Below, piece after piece: positions 12,418 to 21,021 of a stretch of 25,118 bases of DNA. Position numbers and translations under genes: made by a program. Source of the DNA: Planctomycetota bacterium (lineage in GTDB: Bacteria > Planctomycetota > GCA-002687715); assembly GCA_013213915.1 (NCBI GenBank), contig JABSRK010000014.1:1-25118 (forward strand). The letters run 5' to 3'. The notes below the pieces were generated by a model that had not been told where the DNA came from, did no database searches, and saw nothing but the letters and a program-made list of their open reading frames with translations. Each line of letters opens with the position of its first letter. Position 1 is the first letter of the stretch.

Positions 12418-13887
12418 ATGACGCGCATCACCTTCCCTCGCACCCTCCCCGACCTCACGCGGCCCGACACCCTGGTCGTGCTGGCGCCCGACGCGGCGTA
12501 CGCGGACGGATGGCACCGCCGCGCGCTGCCCCGCGCCCTGGCGCGCCGCGTCGAGGCAATGGTCAAAGGCGTCAGCGGCGGGGCTTGCGGGACGCGCGTC
12601 GAGGCGATCACGCCCGATCGTCCGAAGCGGATCGTGGCCGGCGTGCTCCCGGGTTCGCACTCGCGGCACAACGCGCCGTCGCAAATCGAAGCGGTGTGGA
12701 GCGTCATGCGCGGGATGAAGCTCCAAGGACGCGTCCACGTCATCGCGCGGGTAGATGAAGCCGAACAGATTCAGGGGACCCTCGGCGGGATAGCACGCTG
12801 CTTTTCCCTTTACGACAGGAAGACCGGCGGCGAGAGCGGACCGCCCTCGCTCGCGTTCCATGCATGCGACGGCAAGGGGAAGGTCGTAGCAGTGCCGTCC
12901 CGTGCGAAGCTCGTCGTCGACGCGGGACGGGAAGTGGCCCGGCTGGTGGACATGCCGACGGCGGAGTTGACGACGGCCCAGTTCGTGAAGGAAGCCCGCA
13001 AGCTCATCCGCGGCATCCCCAACGTGAAAACCCGCGTCATCGTGGGAGAAGACCTGGCCAGGCAGGGCTTGGGCGGGATCTACGGCGTCGGCAAGGCCGC
13101 CGTGGTGGCACCGCGGCTGCTGATCATGGACTACCGTCCGCCGAAGGCAAAGCGCACCGTCGCCCTGGTCGGCAAGGGCGTGGTGTACGACACCGGCGGG
13201 CTCCACATCAAGGGCCGTGGGTCCATGGAGTCCATGAAGGGCGACATGGGAGGCGCCGCCGCCGTGACCGGCGCGTTCCGGGTGCTGGCCCAGGGGCGCG
13301 CCAGGTGCCGCGTGATCGCGTTCTGTCCCCTCGCCGAGAACTCGGTGGACGCCAAGTCGTACCGACCCGACGACATCCTGACCATGCACTCGGGACACAC
13401 GGTCGAGATCAACAACACGGACGCGGAGGGGCGCCTGCTGCTCGGCGACGGCGTCAGCTATGCGGCGCGGAAGTACAAGCCGGACGTGGTCATCGACGCG
13501 GCGACCCTCACGGGCGCCCAGCTCATCGCGACGGGCAAGGCCCACGCGGGCATCGTCAGCAACCGCGCGGGCCTGGAGACCCTGGCGGTCGCTGTCGGCC
13601 AATCCGTCGGCGAGATGTGCTTCCCCATGCCGTTCTGCCCCGAGCTGTACCAGGCGGAGTTCGCGAGCCAGGTCGCCGACATGAAGAACTCGGTCAAGGA
13701 CCGCATGAACGCGCAGGCGTCATGCGCGGCGCAGTTCGTGTACAGCCACATCGACGATCTGGACGTGCCGTGGCTGCACGTGGACCTCGCTGGCCCCGCT
13801 TGGCGCCACGACCGCGGAACGGGGTTTGGCGTCGGGCTGCTCAGCGGCATTGCGGACGGCGTCCGGGATGCGCACCTGGGTGCCTGA
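12418..13887 (+). CDS. M17 family leucyl aminopeptidase
   Basis: A 489-residue di-zinc cytosolic aminopeptidase that removes N-terminal residues from peptides. The catalytic domain shows VGKGVVYDTGGLHIKG (from residue 251; K253 and D258 are ligands), SMESMKGDMGGAAAV and the signature NTDAEGRL (333-340; D335 and E337 are ligands). AATLTGAQLIATGKAHAG follows as in the family. The N-terminal domain (1-165) is the poorly conserved M17 lid. Together with the next gene, 15 nt downstream, it forms a peptide-breakdown pair. The family's usual VTFDSGG is VVYDTGG here, a mild variation. Confidence 0.92.
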   Translation: MTRITFPRTLPDLTRPDTLVVLAPDAAYADGWHRRALPRALARRVEAMVKGVSGGACGTRVEAITPDRPKRIVAGVLPGSHSRHNAPSQIEAVWSVMRGMKLQGRVHVIARVDEAEQIQGTLGGIARCFSLYDRKTGGESGPPSLAFHACDGKGKVVAVPSRAKLVVDAGREVARLVDMPTAELTTAQFVKEARKLIRGIPNVKTRVIVGEDLARQGLGGIYGVGKAAVVAPRLLIMDYRPPKAKRTVALVGKGVVYDTGGLHIKGRGSMESMKGDMGGAAAVTGAFRVLAQGRARCRVIAFCPLAENSVDAKSYRPDDILTMHSGHTVEINNTDAEGRLLLGDGVSYAARKYKPDVVIDAATLTGAQLIATGKAHAGIVSNRAGLETLAVAVGQSVGEMCFPMPFCPELYQAEFASQVADMKNSVKDRMNAQASCAAQFVYSHIDDLDVPWLHVDLAGPAWRHDRGTGFGVGLLSGIADGVRDAHLGA

Positions 13888-13902
13888 CCGTAGTATGTCC
13901 CG

Positions 13903-15699
13903 ATGATCGAGAAGATCCCGGAGAGGATCACGGCGCTGCGCGCAGCCATGCTTGAGCACGGCGTCGATGACTATCTCGTCACCTCCAGCGACGAGCACCT
14001 GAACGAGTACCTGCCCCTGTGGCGCGCGCGGCGGGAGTTCCTCTCGGGCTTCACCGGGTCCGCCGGTGACCTGTTGGTGGGCAAGGAAGACGCGTGGCTC
14101 TACACAGACGGCCGCTACCACCTGCAGGCCGAGACCGAGCTCCAAGGGTCCGGCGTCTCGCTCATGAAGGTCGGTGAGGAGGACGCGCGTACGCTGCTAC
14201 AGGATGTGGAGCAGCGCGCGAAGGACCGTCCCGGGCTGGTGCTCGGCGTCGATCCCATGGTCATACCCGTGTCCGTCGCCGAGGCGTTGAGGTCGGCGTT
14301 GAAGCGCGCGGGCGGACAGCTGAAAGAGGTCGCAGGCAACCTCGTCGATCCCATCTGGACCGACCGCCCGACACCGGCGCGCAGCCGGCTGATCGCCATG
14401 GATACCGCCTGGGCGGGTCGCTCCCCCTCCGAGAAGGTCCATCAGGTACGCGCCGACCTGAAAGCCGTGGGCGCCGAGTCCATCGCCGTGGTCAAGCTCG
14501 ACCAGATCGCGTGGCTGCTCAACCTGCGCTCAAAGGACGACGTTCCCTACAACCCGGTCTTCGAAACGTTCCTCTTCCTCGATCCTGAGGCCGTACACGT
14601 GTTCCTGCGCGGCGCCGGCGATCGACTGCCTGACGACGCGGAATCCGTGCCAGGGCTCGTCGTACACGAGTACGCCGACTACCCGGGGTTTCTCGCGGGC
14701 ACAGGGGGTCGCGTCATGATCGACGCGGCGCGCACGACCGCGGGCGTCGTGTCCGCCCTGAAGGCGGCGGGCTGCGACATCGTCCGCGGGCTCTCCCCCC
14801 TCGAACGCCAGAAGGCCATCAAGAACGAAGCTGAACAGGCGGCGCAGCTCCGCGCCAACCTGGCAGCGTCGGTGGTCAAGACGCGCGCTCTCCTGTGGCT
14901 GCGCCGCGAGGTCACGAACGGCAACCAGGTCACAGAGGAGTCCTTCAAAGACCGGCTCGAGGCCCTGTACTGCGAGCAGAAGGACTACCACGGGCTCTCC
15001 TTCAACACGATCGCCGCCACCGGACCCCACGGCGCGATCATCCACTACGGCGCCTGCGACGCCACGCCGCTGGAGCCGGGACACCTGTTCCTCATCGACT
15101 CCGGCGCGCACATCGGCGGCGGCACCACGGACGACACCCGCACCGTCGCCGTCGGCACGGTCGATGCTGAATCACGGCGCGCCTACACCCTCGTCTTGAA
15201 GGGGCACATCGGTGCGGCACGTCAGGTCATCCCGGATGGGTCAAACGGCTCGGCCCTCGACGCCCTCGCCCGCGCCCCCCTGTGGAACGCTGGTCTGAAC
15301 TACGACCACGGCACCGGGCACGGCGTCGGCGCCTGGCTGTGCGTCCACGAGGGGCCGTTCTCCATCGCCGAGCGGGGCAGTCGCACCTTCACCGGCGAGC
15401 CCCTCCGGGACGGCGCCGTCTCGTCCATCGAACCGGGGTATTACAAGGCAGGATGGGGCGGCGTCCGCATCGAAAACCTGTACGTGTATCGAACCGTCGA
15501 GCCCGACGGGTCGTCGCGCAAGTTCCTGCGACTCGAGCCCATCACCTGGATCCCGTTTGACCCGGACCTCATCGACGACACCCTGTTGAACGACGACGAG
15601 CGGACCTGGATCGCCGACTACCACCAGGGCTGTGTGGAGCGCCTGTCTCCCCTGCTCCCCGAGATGGAGCGCTACGAGTTGCAGGCCCTCATCGGGTGA
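13903..15699 (+). CDS. Xaa-Pro aminopeptidase (M24B, eukaryotic XPNPEP1-like three-domain form)
   Basis: A 598-residue enzyme that cleaves the bond before a penultimate proline. Two creatinase-like N-terminal domains (about 1-150 and 165-310) are followed by the pita-bread catalytic domain. The N-terminus shows TSSDEHLNEYLPLWRARREF and FTGSAGDLLV, as in the long family form. Metal ligands are D399 (LIDSGA), D410 (GGTTDDTR), H473 (GTGHGVG), E510 (SIEPGYY) and E524 (RIENL). This long form differs from the about 440-residue PepP. It ends 6 nt from the convergent DUF819 gene. Confidence 0.93.
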   Translation: MIEKIPERITALRAAMLEHGVDDYLVTSSDEHLNEYLPLWRARREFLSGFTGSAGDLLVGKEDAWLYTDGRYHLQAETELQGSGVSLMKVGEEDARTLLQDVEQRAKDRPGLVLGVDPMVIPVSVAEALRSALKRAGGQLKEVAGNLVDPIWTDRPTPARSRLIAMDTAWAGRSPSEKVHQVRADLKAVGAESIAVVKLDQIAWLLNLRSKDDVPYNPVFETFLFLDPEAVHVFLRGAGDRLPDDAESVPGLVVHEYADYPGFLAGTGGRVMIDAARTTAGVVSALKAAGCDIVRGLSPLERQKAIKNEAEQAAQLRANLAASVVKTRALLWLRREVTNGNQVTEESFKDRLEALYCEQKDYHGLSFNTIAATGPHGAIIHYGACDATPLEPGHLFLIDSGAHIGGGTTDDTRTVAVGTVDAESRRAYTLVLKGHIGAARQVIPDGSNGSALDALARAPLWNAGLNYDHGTGHGVGAWLCVHEGPFSIAERGSRTFTGEPLRDGAVSSIEPGYYKAGWGGVRIENLYVYRTVEPDGSSRKFLRLEPITWIPFDPDLIDDTLLNDDERTWIADYHQGCVERLSPLLPEMERYELQALIG

Positions 15700-15705
15700 C
15701 CTGAG

Positions 15706-17313
15706 TCAACTGACGAATTTGAGCAGGGCGGCGCAGAGCAGGCCGGCGTAGGTGCCCAGCACGTAGCCCCCCACCGCCAGCAGGACCCCCACAGGCGCCA
15801 GGGACGGATGGAACGCCGACGCCAGGATCGGCGCCGACGCCGCGCCGCCCACGTTCGCCTTGGAGCCGACCGCCAGGAAGAAGATCGGCGCCTTCGTGAT
15901 CCGGCGCACGATGAACAGGATGACGATGTGGAACGCCATCCACAGGGCTCCCACCGCGACGAGTCCAGGCACGTCGAAGACCTTGGAGAACTGCGCGTGA
16001 GCGCCGATGGAGGCGACGAGGAGGTACAGGAAGACCGACCCGAGCTTGGACGCGCCGGCGCCCTCCAGGTTGCGGAGCTTGGTGAACGACAGCACCACGG
16101 CCACCGACGTCACGATCAAGACGACCCAGGTGAACCCCTTCACCACGTCGCCGATCTCGGGCAGCACCTTGGACAACGCGGTGGCGATGACCGTGACCCC
16201 GAAGGCGATCGCCAGCATGAGCAGAAGATCCGGCAGCGTCGTCGGCTTCGACACCTCCTGCTCGAACGCCTCGATCTTGTGGCGGACGTCGTCGATGGAC
16301 GACCGGTCGGCCCCGATCTTCTTGTCCATGGCCTTCTCACGTCCCGCGAACATCAGCAGGGCGACCATCCACAGCTCGGCGATGGCCACGTCGACAACGA
16401 TCATCATGCTCATGGTGTTCGCCGACGCGCCGACGCTCTCGCCGATGGCGACGAAGTTGGCCCCGCCACCGATCCACGAACCGGACAGGGCCGCCAGGCC
16501 CTTCCACGCCTCGTCCCCCATGGCGTCGGGGATGAGCCCCTTGCAGATGAGCAGCGCCAGTGGGCCTCCGATGACGATGGTGACGGTCGCCGTCAGGAAC
16601 AGCACCAGCGCGTTCTTTCCGAGCCGCAGGATGGCCGGAATATCCACCGACAGCACCAGCAGCACCAGGCTCGCCGGCAACAGCTGCTTCTTGATCACGT
16701 CGTAGCACGGTGACGCGATGGGGATGATCCCTAGATTGGAGAACACCGTGGGCAGGAAGTAGCAGAACACCAGCAGCGGGATGACCTTGAACAGCTTGGC
16801 GATGGTCGGATGCCGGTTCATGGCGAACAGGATGGCGAGCAACGCCAGCAGGAACGCGAACACCGAGTAGGTGTCGGTGATGTAGCCGTCCTGGTTGGCT
16901 CCCTTCTCCGCGGCTGGCGCAGCCTTGTCATAGATGGTGGTCTTGGCCGCCTCGCTCTCCCCCTCCCGAAGCAGCTTCGCCGCGTCCCGGAACCCGGCGG
17001 CCGCCGTCTTCAGGGTTCCCGGCGCCAGGGGCGATGAGCCCTTGCGCGCGAACACGGGGATGTGACTGCGGAGCGCCTCGTCCTGCCCGAGGGCGGCCTG
17101 CGCGCGCTGGAACGCGCGCTCGGCCTCCTCCATGGCGTCCCGCACGTCACCCGGCGGCGCCTCGGCGTCTGCGTAACTGTTCGCTGCCGCCTCGAGCGCA
17201 ACCGCGGCCGCCTCCAGCGCCGCCGCCGCGGACAAGTCACCCTGCTTCCCCTGGGCTGAGAGCCCAGGGGCCAGGAGCAAGAGGACAGCGATGACCGTTC
17301 GGAGGAAATTCAC
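15706..17313 (-). CDS. DUF819 family integral membrane protein with secreted helical N-terminal extension
   Basis: A 535-residue protein. From about residue 150 it is a DUF819 (YjcL-like) protein with about ten helices and glycine-rich motifs such as GSWIGGGANFVAIGESVGAS and VGSKANVGGAASAP. These repeated motifs recall secondary transporters of the sodium-solute type, but the substrate is unknown. Before it lie a signal peptide (NFLRTVIAVLLLLAPGLSAQ) and an Ala/Glu-rich helical region (about 24-130), which is absent from the usual 380-400 residue members. I choose GTG 17313, since it places the signal peptide at the N-terminus and has GAAGG 11 nt upstream. The gene follows the POT transporter gene by 25 nt on the same strand, so they likely form one operon. 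Confidence 0.82.
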   Translation of the reverse strand: MNFLRTVIAVLLLLAPGLSAQGKQGDLSAAAALEAAAVALEAAANSYADAEAPPGDVRDAMEEAERAFQRAQAALGQDEALRSHIPVFARKGSSPLAPGTLKTAAAGFRDAAKLLREGESEAAKTTIYDKAAPAAEKGANQDGYITDTYSVFAFLLALLAILFAMNRHPTIAKLFKVIPLLVFCYFLPTVFSNLGIIPIASPCYDVIKKQLLPASLVLLVLSVDIPAILRLGKNALVLFLTATVTIVIGGPLALLICKGLIPDAMGDEAWKGLAALSGSWIGGGANFVAIGESVGASANTMSMMIVVDVAIAELWMVALLMFAGREKAMDKKIGADRSSIDDVRHKIEAFEQEVSKPTTLPDLLLMLAIAFGVTVIATALSKVLPEIGDVVKGFTWVVLIVTSVAVVLSFTKLRNLEGAGASKLGSVFLYLLVASIGAHAQFSKVFDVPGLVAVGALWMAFHIVILFIVRRITKAPIFFLAVGSKANVGGAASAPILASAFHPSLAPVGVLLAVGGYVLGTYAGLLCAALLKFVS

Positions 17314-17338
17314 CGGACAATCAACCTTCGTCCGCGAC

Positions 17339-19582
17339 TTATTCTCCCTCGTGCATCCACTTCTTGAGCAGCGGGGACAGCAACAGGCAGCAACCGCCGG
17401 CAATCAACGCCGCAATCGCTATCTGGCCGAAGACGTCGCCATACACGTTGACCGTGTCGATGGGGGCCGGCAGCGAGGCATCGCCGCCGCCTTCTCCGAC
17501 TCCGGTGAGCTGGGAGATGATCGCGGCCAGGTACTGGCTGAACGCGGTGGCCAGGAACCACGCACCCATCAACGTGCTCACCAACACCTTCGGGGCCATC
17601 TTGGTCATTACCGAGAGTCCCACCGGGCTCAGGCACAGCTCGCCGGTGGTCTGCAGGAGATAGCCCAAGAGCAGCCACGAGAGGGTCACCATCCCCCTCC
17701 CGTCCGCGCCTTGAGCCCCCATCCAGAACGCCCCGAAACCAAGCCCGAGTTGCATCAGCCCGAAGGAGAACTTCACTCCCGCGTTCGGTTCGAGTCCCTT
17801 CTTGCGCAGGAACGCCCAGAGCAGGTTGAACAGGAGCGCGAAGATGATGATGTAGGTTGGATTGATCGATTGGAAGATGCTCGCCGGGAGTTCATCGACC
17901 CGGTCGGTGTAACCCATGCCGACGTCGCTCTCGCTGATTGTCCAGGAGATCTCGAAGTCGATGTCGTGGGGCTTGAGGGACTCACGCAACTGGTCCAGGT
18001 CCGTCATCGTGAACAACTTCTCGCCACGGCTGTAACCGAGCTGTTCCTGGGTCGGCTGCAGCCGAATGGTCTCACCGACCATGCTGTCCGTCACCACCGA
18101 ATCCTGGGCTACCCGGTCCACGTTGCGGTCGGTGAAGTTGTTCACGCTGCTCCCCGCCTGCTCGAAGAAGGCAAAGAACAACATCTGGAAGAAGATCAGG
18201 ATGAGAGCCGCCAACATCCGTTCCCTGGCGGTCTTTGCGAGACCGAAGGTGGCCCAGAACAGGTACCCGAACGCAAGCAGTCCGAGCACGGTCAGCACCA
18301 ACCCCGCCGGCTTGCTGATCTCCGAGACCAAAATGCCGAGGATCTGTCGCAAGCCACCGCCGCCATCCCGCACCTCGTCGGTGTCGGACTTGTTCACACC
18401 CACCCGTTCGAGGTCTTCGAAGGTCTCCTCGTCCTGGCTACCTGACTCGATCGCCTCGAGTGTTTCCTTCTTGGGCCCCAACGACTCGATCCGGTCGTAC
18501 GTGTCCTTCTTCACACCGGTCTTGATTTCGAAGATCGCGGCCTTATCGACGAACGTCCACGCGTCACCACGCGCCCTCTGGACGGGAAGAGGGTCGGCCG
18601 CGACCTTCTGGACCAGCCCGGGGTCCACCCCGAATTCCTCCAGGAAAGTGACCCTCTCGACCGTCCTTTCCGCCGCGGACTTCTGGTCGGGGTCCGCTGC
18701 AGTCCGGAACGGAGAGAAACCCGAGACCAACATGGCGAACACCGGGATGGAGACGGCGATCCCTGCGTAGACCATCCAGTCCTTGCCCCGGGGTGCAGTC
18801 TCGGGCCGGGCCCCCGCCCACTTGGGCAGTCCGCCCCGATACAGGGCCGTGCATGCGATGACCGCCGCCGCGACCAGAGATAGGGCCACAAACGCGTTGA
18901 TTCCGATCGCCCAGGCGTTGTCCGGTCTGAACACGACCATGCTGATGGCGGAGGCCACCGCCGCGCCCATGATGAGGGCCTGGGTGAGGAGGGTGGGCAT
19001 GACAAACACCGCCAGGCCGACCATCATGCCGATGGTGGCGAGGCCGAAACCGTAGTGCCAGCCGTAGGTCTCACCGACATAGCCGCAAAGGAGCGGGCTC
19101 ATGGCGGCGCCCAGGTTGATCCCCATGTAGAAGATGTTGAAGCCGTCATCGCGGCGGCCGCTCCCCGACCGATATAGAGTTCCAACAATGGTCGAGATGT
19201 TGGGCTTGAAGAACCCGTTGCCGCAGATCAGCAACGCCAGGGCAAAGAAGAACGGCCATTCGCTCTCCTGGGTCATCATGAGGTGCCCGGCGGCCATGAG
19301 GACGCCTCCGATAACGACCGCCAGGCGCTTGCCGAGGACCCGGTCGGCCAGCATGCCCCCGATGAACGGCGTCATGTACACCAGTGCCGTGTACGCACCG
19401 TAGACTTCGTAAGCTCGACCGTCCCCGTAGCCGAGGAAGCCCTTGATCATGTAGAAAATCAGCAGGGCCCGCATCCCGTAGTACGAGAAGCGCTCCCACA
19501 TCTCGGCGAAGAACAGCGTGAAGAGCCCGGTCGGGTGACCGAACAGTTCGCCCTGCTCGGACGTGTCGTTGTTCGCAGGCAT
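17339..19582 (-). CDS. POT/PTR2-family proton-dependent peptide transporter with large soluble insertions
   Basis: Proton-coupled di/tripeptide importer of the major facilitator superfamily. The signature FFAEMWERFSYYGMRALLIF (about 24-43) is clear, with the ExxER-type MWERF motif, and GNGFFKPNISTIVGTLY and FFEQAGSSVNNFTDRN follow. Length is 747 residues against about 450-600 usually. The excess lies in a helical, charged insertion of about 130 residues (about 288-415) and in a second one of about 80 (about 505-585) right after the TDRNVDR segment. ATG 19582 follows GGGGAG by 6 nt, so it is preferred over the TTG one codon earlier. It is probably co-transcribed with the DUF819 gene and faces two aminopeptidase genes. 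Confidence 0.9.
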   Translation of the reverse strand: MPANNDTSEQGELFGHPTGLFTLFFAEMWERFSYYGMRALLIFYMIKGFLGYGDGRAYEVYGAYTALVYMTPFIGGMLADRVLGKRLAVVIGGVLMAAGHLMMTQESEWPFFFALALLICGNGFFKPNISTIVGTLYRSGSGRRDDGFNIFYMGINLGAAMSPLLCGYVGETYGWHYGFGLATIGMMVGLAVFVMPTLLTQALIMGAAVASAISMVVFRPDNAWAIGINAFVALSLVAAAVIACTALYRGGLPKWAGARPETAPRGKDWMVYAGIAVSIPVFAMLVSGFSPFRTAADPDQKSAAERTVERVTFLEEFGVDPGLVQKVAADPLPVQRARGDAWTFVDKAAIFEIKTGVKKDTYDRIESLGPKKETLEAIESGSQDEETFEDLERVGVNKSDTDEVRDGGGGLRQILGILVSEISKPAGLVLTVLGLLAFGYLFWATFGLAKTARERMLAALILIFFQMLFFAFFEQAGSSVNNFTDRNVDRVAQDSVVTDSMVGETIRLQPTQEQLGYSRGEKLFTMTDLDQLRESLKPHDIDFEISWTISESDVGMGYTDRVDELPASIFQSINPTYIIIFALLFNLLWAFLRKKGLEPNAGVKFSFGLMQLGLGFGAFWMGAQGADGRGMVTLSWLLLGYLLQTTGELCLSPVGLSVMTKMAPKVLVSTLMGAWFLATAFSQYLAAIISQLTGVGEGGGDASLPAPIDTVNVYGDVFGQIAIAALIAGGCCLLLSPLLKKWMHEGE

Positions 19583-19675
19583 CAATGTCTCCCCAGCGTC
19601 GAACCCGGCGCGAAGATCCGCTCGTGATGGTGGCGTAGCCTAAGGGATGGCCCAGAAGGCGGCGAGTCCCGGAAT

Positions 19676-19694
19676 CCCCTGCTCGCAGCGGGGG
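19676..19694 (-). terminator. Weak hairpin after the J-domain gene
   Basis: CCCCTGCT (19676-19683), loop CGC, then AGCGGGGG (19687-19694) form an 8-bp stem with one G-T pair. It lies about 30 nt beyond the stop of the leftward J-domain gene. No T-run follows on the minus strand, so a terminator role is only possible. Confidence 0.3.
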
Positions 19695-19724
19695 CGGCCA
19701 CGAAGGGCGACGTTCAGCACCTTC

Positions 19725-20408
19725 TCAGACCTGGGGCCCCTTCCAGCCGTGTCCCGTCCGCTCCAGGACCTCCTCGGCATAAGGGACGTATTGCTCGACC
19801 CGACGCTGGCGGAGCGAAAGAAACCAGGTGACCAGAACGAGCGTGGTCATCCAGGAGATGATCACGGTCCAGAGCGGGGGGCGGAACTCGGGGCGGTTGA
19901 GACCGACGAGATGAAACACGGTCGTTACCAGGCCCGTCACCAGACACACCAGGGCCAAGAACGCTACCGCCACATCGACCCTGCGGCCGGGCCGATCTAC
20001 GCTCGCCAGTTCGCGAGCGAGGTCGTGGACACGCTTGCGATACTGCTGCAACGTCGCCGCCGCGTGCGCATCCGAGTAGGGCGCGTACGCCGGTTCGTCG
20101 TCCACGTGCGGCACGTCCGCCCTCGCCGAGGGCTTGGGGTCCTGCCAGGGGTCGGACGCCCATCCCGGCGTCCTCGGGGCTGACGACGGGGCCGATTGCG
20201 ATCTGCCGCGGTCGTGATTGCGGCGCTGACGCGGGTCCCTCAGAACGCTATACGCCTCCCCCAAGTCGAGAAAACGCGCGTGCGCCTGCGCCCGTTGTTG
20301 GGGGTTGCGATCCGGGTGCCACTGGAACGCCAGCTTGCGATATGCGTCGCGGATCTGATCCGGCGTGGCGTCCGGCGACACCCCGAGGGTGACGTAGTAG
20401 TCCTTCAT
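19725..20408 (-). CDS. Membrane-anchored J-domain (DnaJ-like) co-chaperone
   Basis: A 227-residue protein with an N-terminal J domain (about 1-68) holding HPD at 31-33 in FQWHPDRNP, which stimulates Hsp70 (DnaK) ATPase. A Ser/Pro/Asp-rich linker follows (69-110), then a basic helical stretch (117-140). Two membrane helices lie at about 143-170 (VAVAFLALVCLVTGLVTTVF) and 178-200 (WTVIISWMTTLVLVTWFLSL). It has no Cys-rich zinc domain or DnaJ C-terminal domain, so it is a specialised J-protein. The domain order puts the J domain in the cytoplasm. It is divergent from orn, with only 27 nt between the two starts. Confidence 0.87.
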   Translation of the reverse strand: MKDYYVTLGVSPDATPDQIRDAYRKLAFQWHPDRNPQQRAQAHARFLDLGEAYSVLRDPRQRRNHDRGRSQSAPSSAPRTPGWASDPWQDPKPSARADVPHVDDEPAYAPYSDAHAAATLQQYRKRVHDLARELASVDRPGRRVDVAVAFLALVCLVTGLVTTVFHLVGLNRPEFRPPLWTVIISWMTTLVLVTWFLSLRQRRVEQYVPYAEEVLERTGHGWKGPQV

Positions 20409-20435
20409 TCCCGCCCGATGTTACCCTCATCCGCC

Positions 20436-20981
20436 ATGCCTCAAGACCCCGGAAATCTCGTCTGGATCGACCTGGAAATGACCGGTCTCGACCCTGACAC
20501 GTGCTTCATCATCGAGATCGCGTCACTCGTGACCAACTCCGAACTCGAGGTGCTCGCCGAGGGACCGAACCTCGTCATCCACGCCAGCGACGAGCAGCTG
20601 GAGAGCCTCTCCGAATGGTCGCGGACGTTCTTCGGCAAGAGCGGTCTCATCGACAAGGTACGCGCTTCGACGGTGACATGCGGAGAGGCGGAACAGCAGA
20701 CCCTCGCGTTCGTCAAGGAATGGGTACCGGCCAACGCCGCTCCCCTCTGCGGCAACTCGGTACACAATGACCGGGCCTTCCTGTGGCGCCACATGCGCGA
20801 GCTGCACGACCACTGCCACTATCGCAACGTCGATGTCAGCACGCTGAAGCACCTCCTCTCCGCCTGGTACCCGGAACGTTACAGCCCGCCGCCCAAGGCT
20901 GAATGCCACGAGGCGTTGGCGGACATCCGCGAGTCGGTCGAAGAGTTGAAGTACTACCGCCGCACGTTCCTCGTGCCGTAG
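20436..20981 (+). CDS. orn: Oligoribonuclease
   Basis: A 3'-to-5' exonuclease of the DEDDh family that clears di- to pentaribonucleotides. The length of 181 residues equals the E. coli enzyme. Catalytic residues are D12 and E14 (WIDLEMTGLDP), D112 (GNSVHNDRAFL), H158 and D163 (ECHEALADIRESV). The ending ESVEELKYYRRTF matches the family. ATG 20436 matches the family start; ATG 20418 in frame would add six residues. It ends 40 nt from the convergent redoxin-like gene. Confidence 0.95.
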   Translation: MPQDPGNLVWIDLEMTGLDPDTCFIIEIASLVTNSELEVLAEGPNLVIHASDEQLESLSEWSRTFFGKSGLIDKVRASTVTCGEAEQQTLAFVKEWVPANAAPLCGNSVHNDRAFLWRHMRELHDHCHYRNVDVSTLKHLLSAWYPERYSPPPKAECHEALADIRESVEELKYYRRTFLVP

Positions 20982-21021
20982 GAAAACGGGGACCCCGGCT
21001 GAAGCCCGTGCTCGCCCGCCG

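Noticed and set aside
12346..13602. Long N-terminal extension of the dehydrogenase frame
   Set aside because: The frame stays open upstream only because it is antisense to the M17 gene. The SDR family start at MEVTDKVCVVTGAS fits 12327.
20985..21005. GC-rich palindromic stretch between orn and the redoxin-like gene
   Set aside because: The loop would be too short for a stable hairpin and there is no T-run, so no terminator is called.
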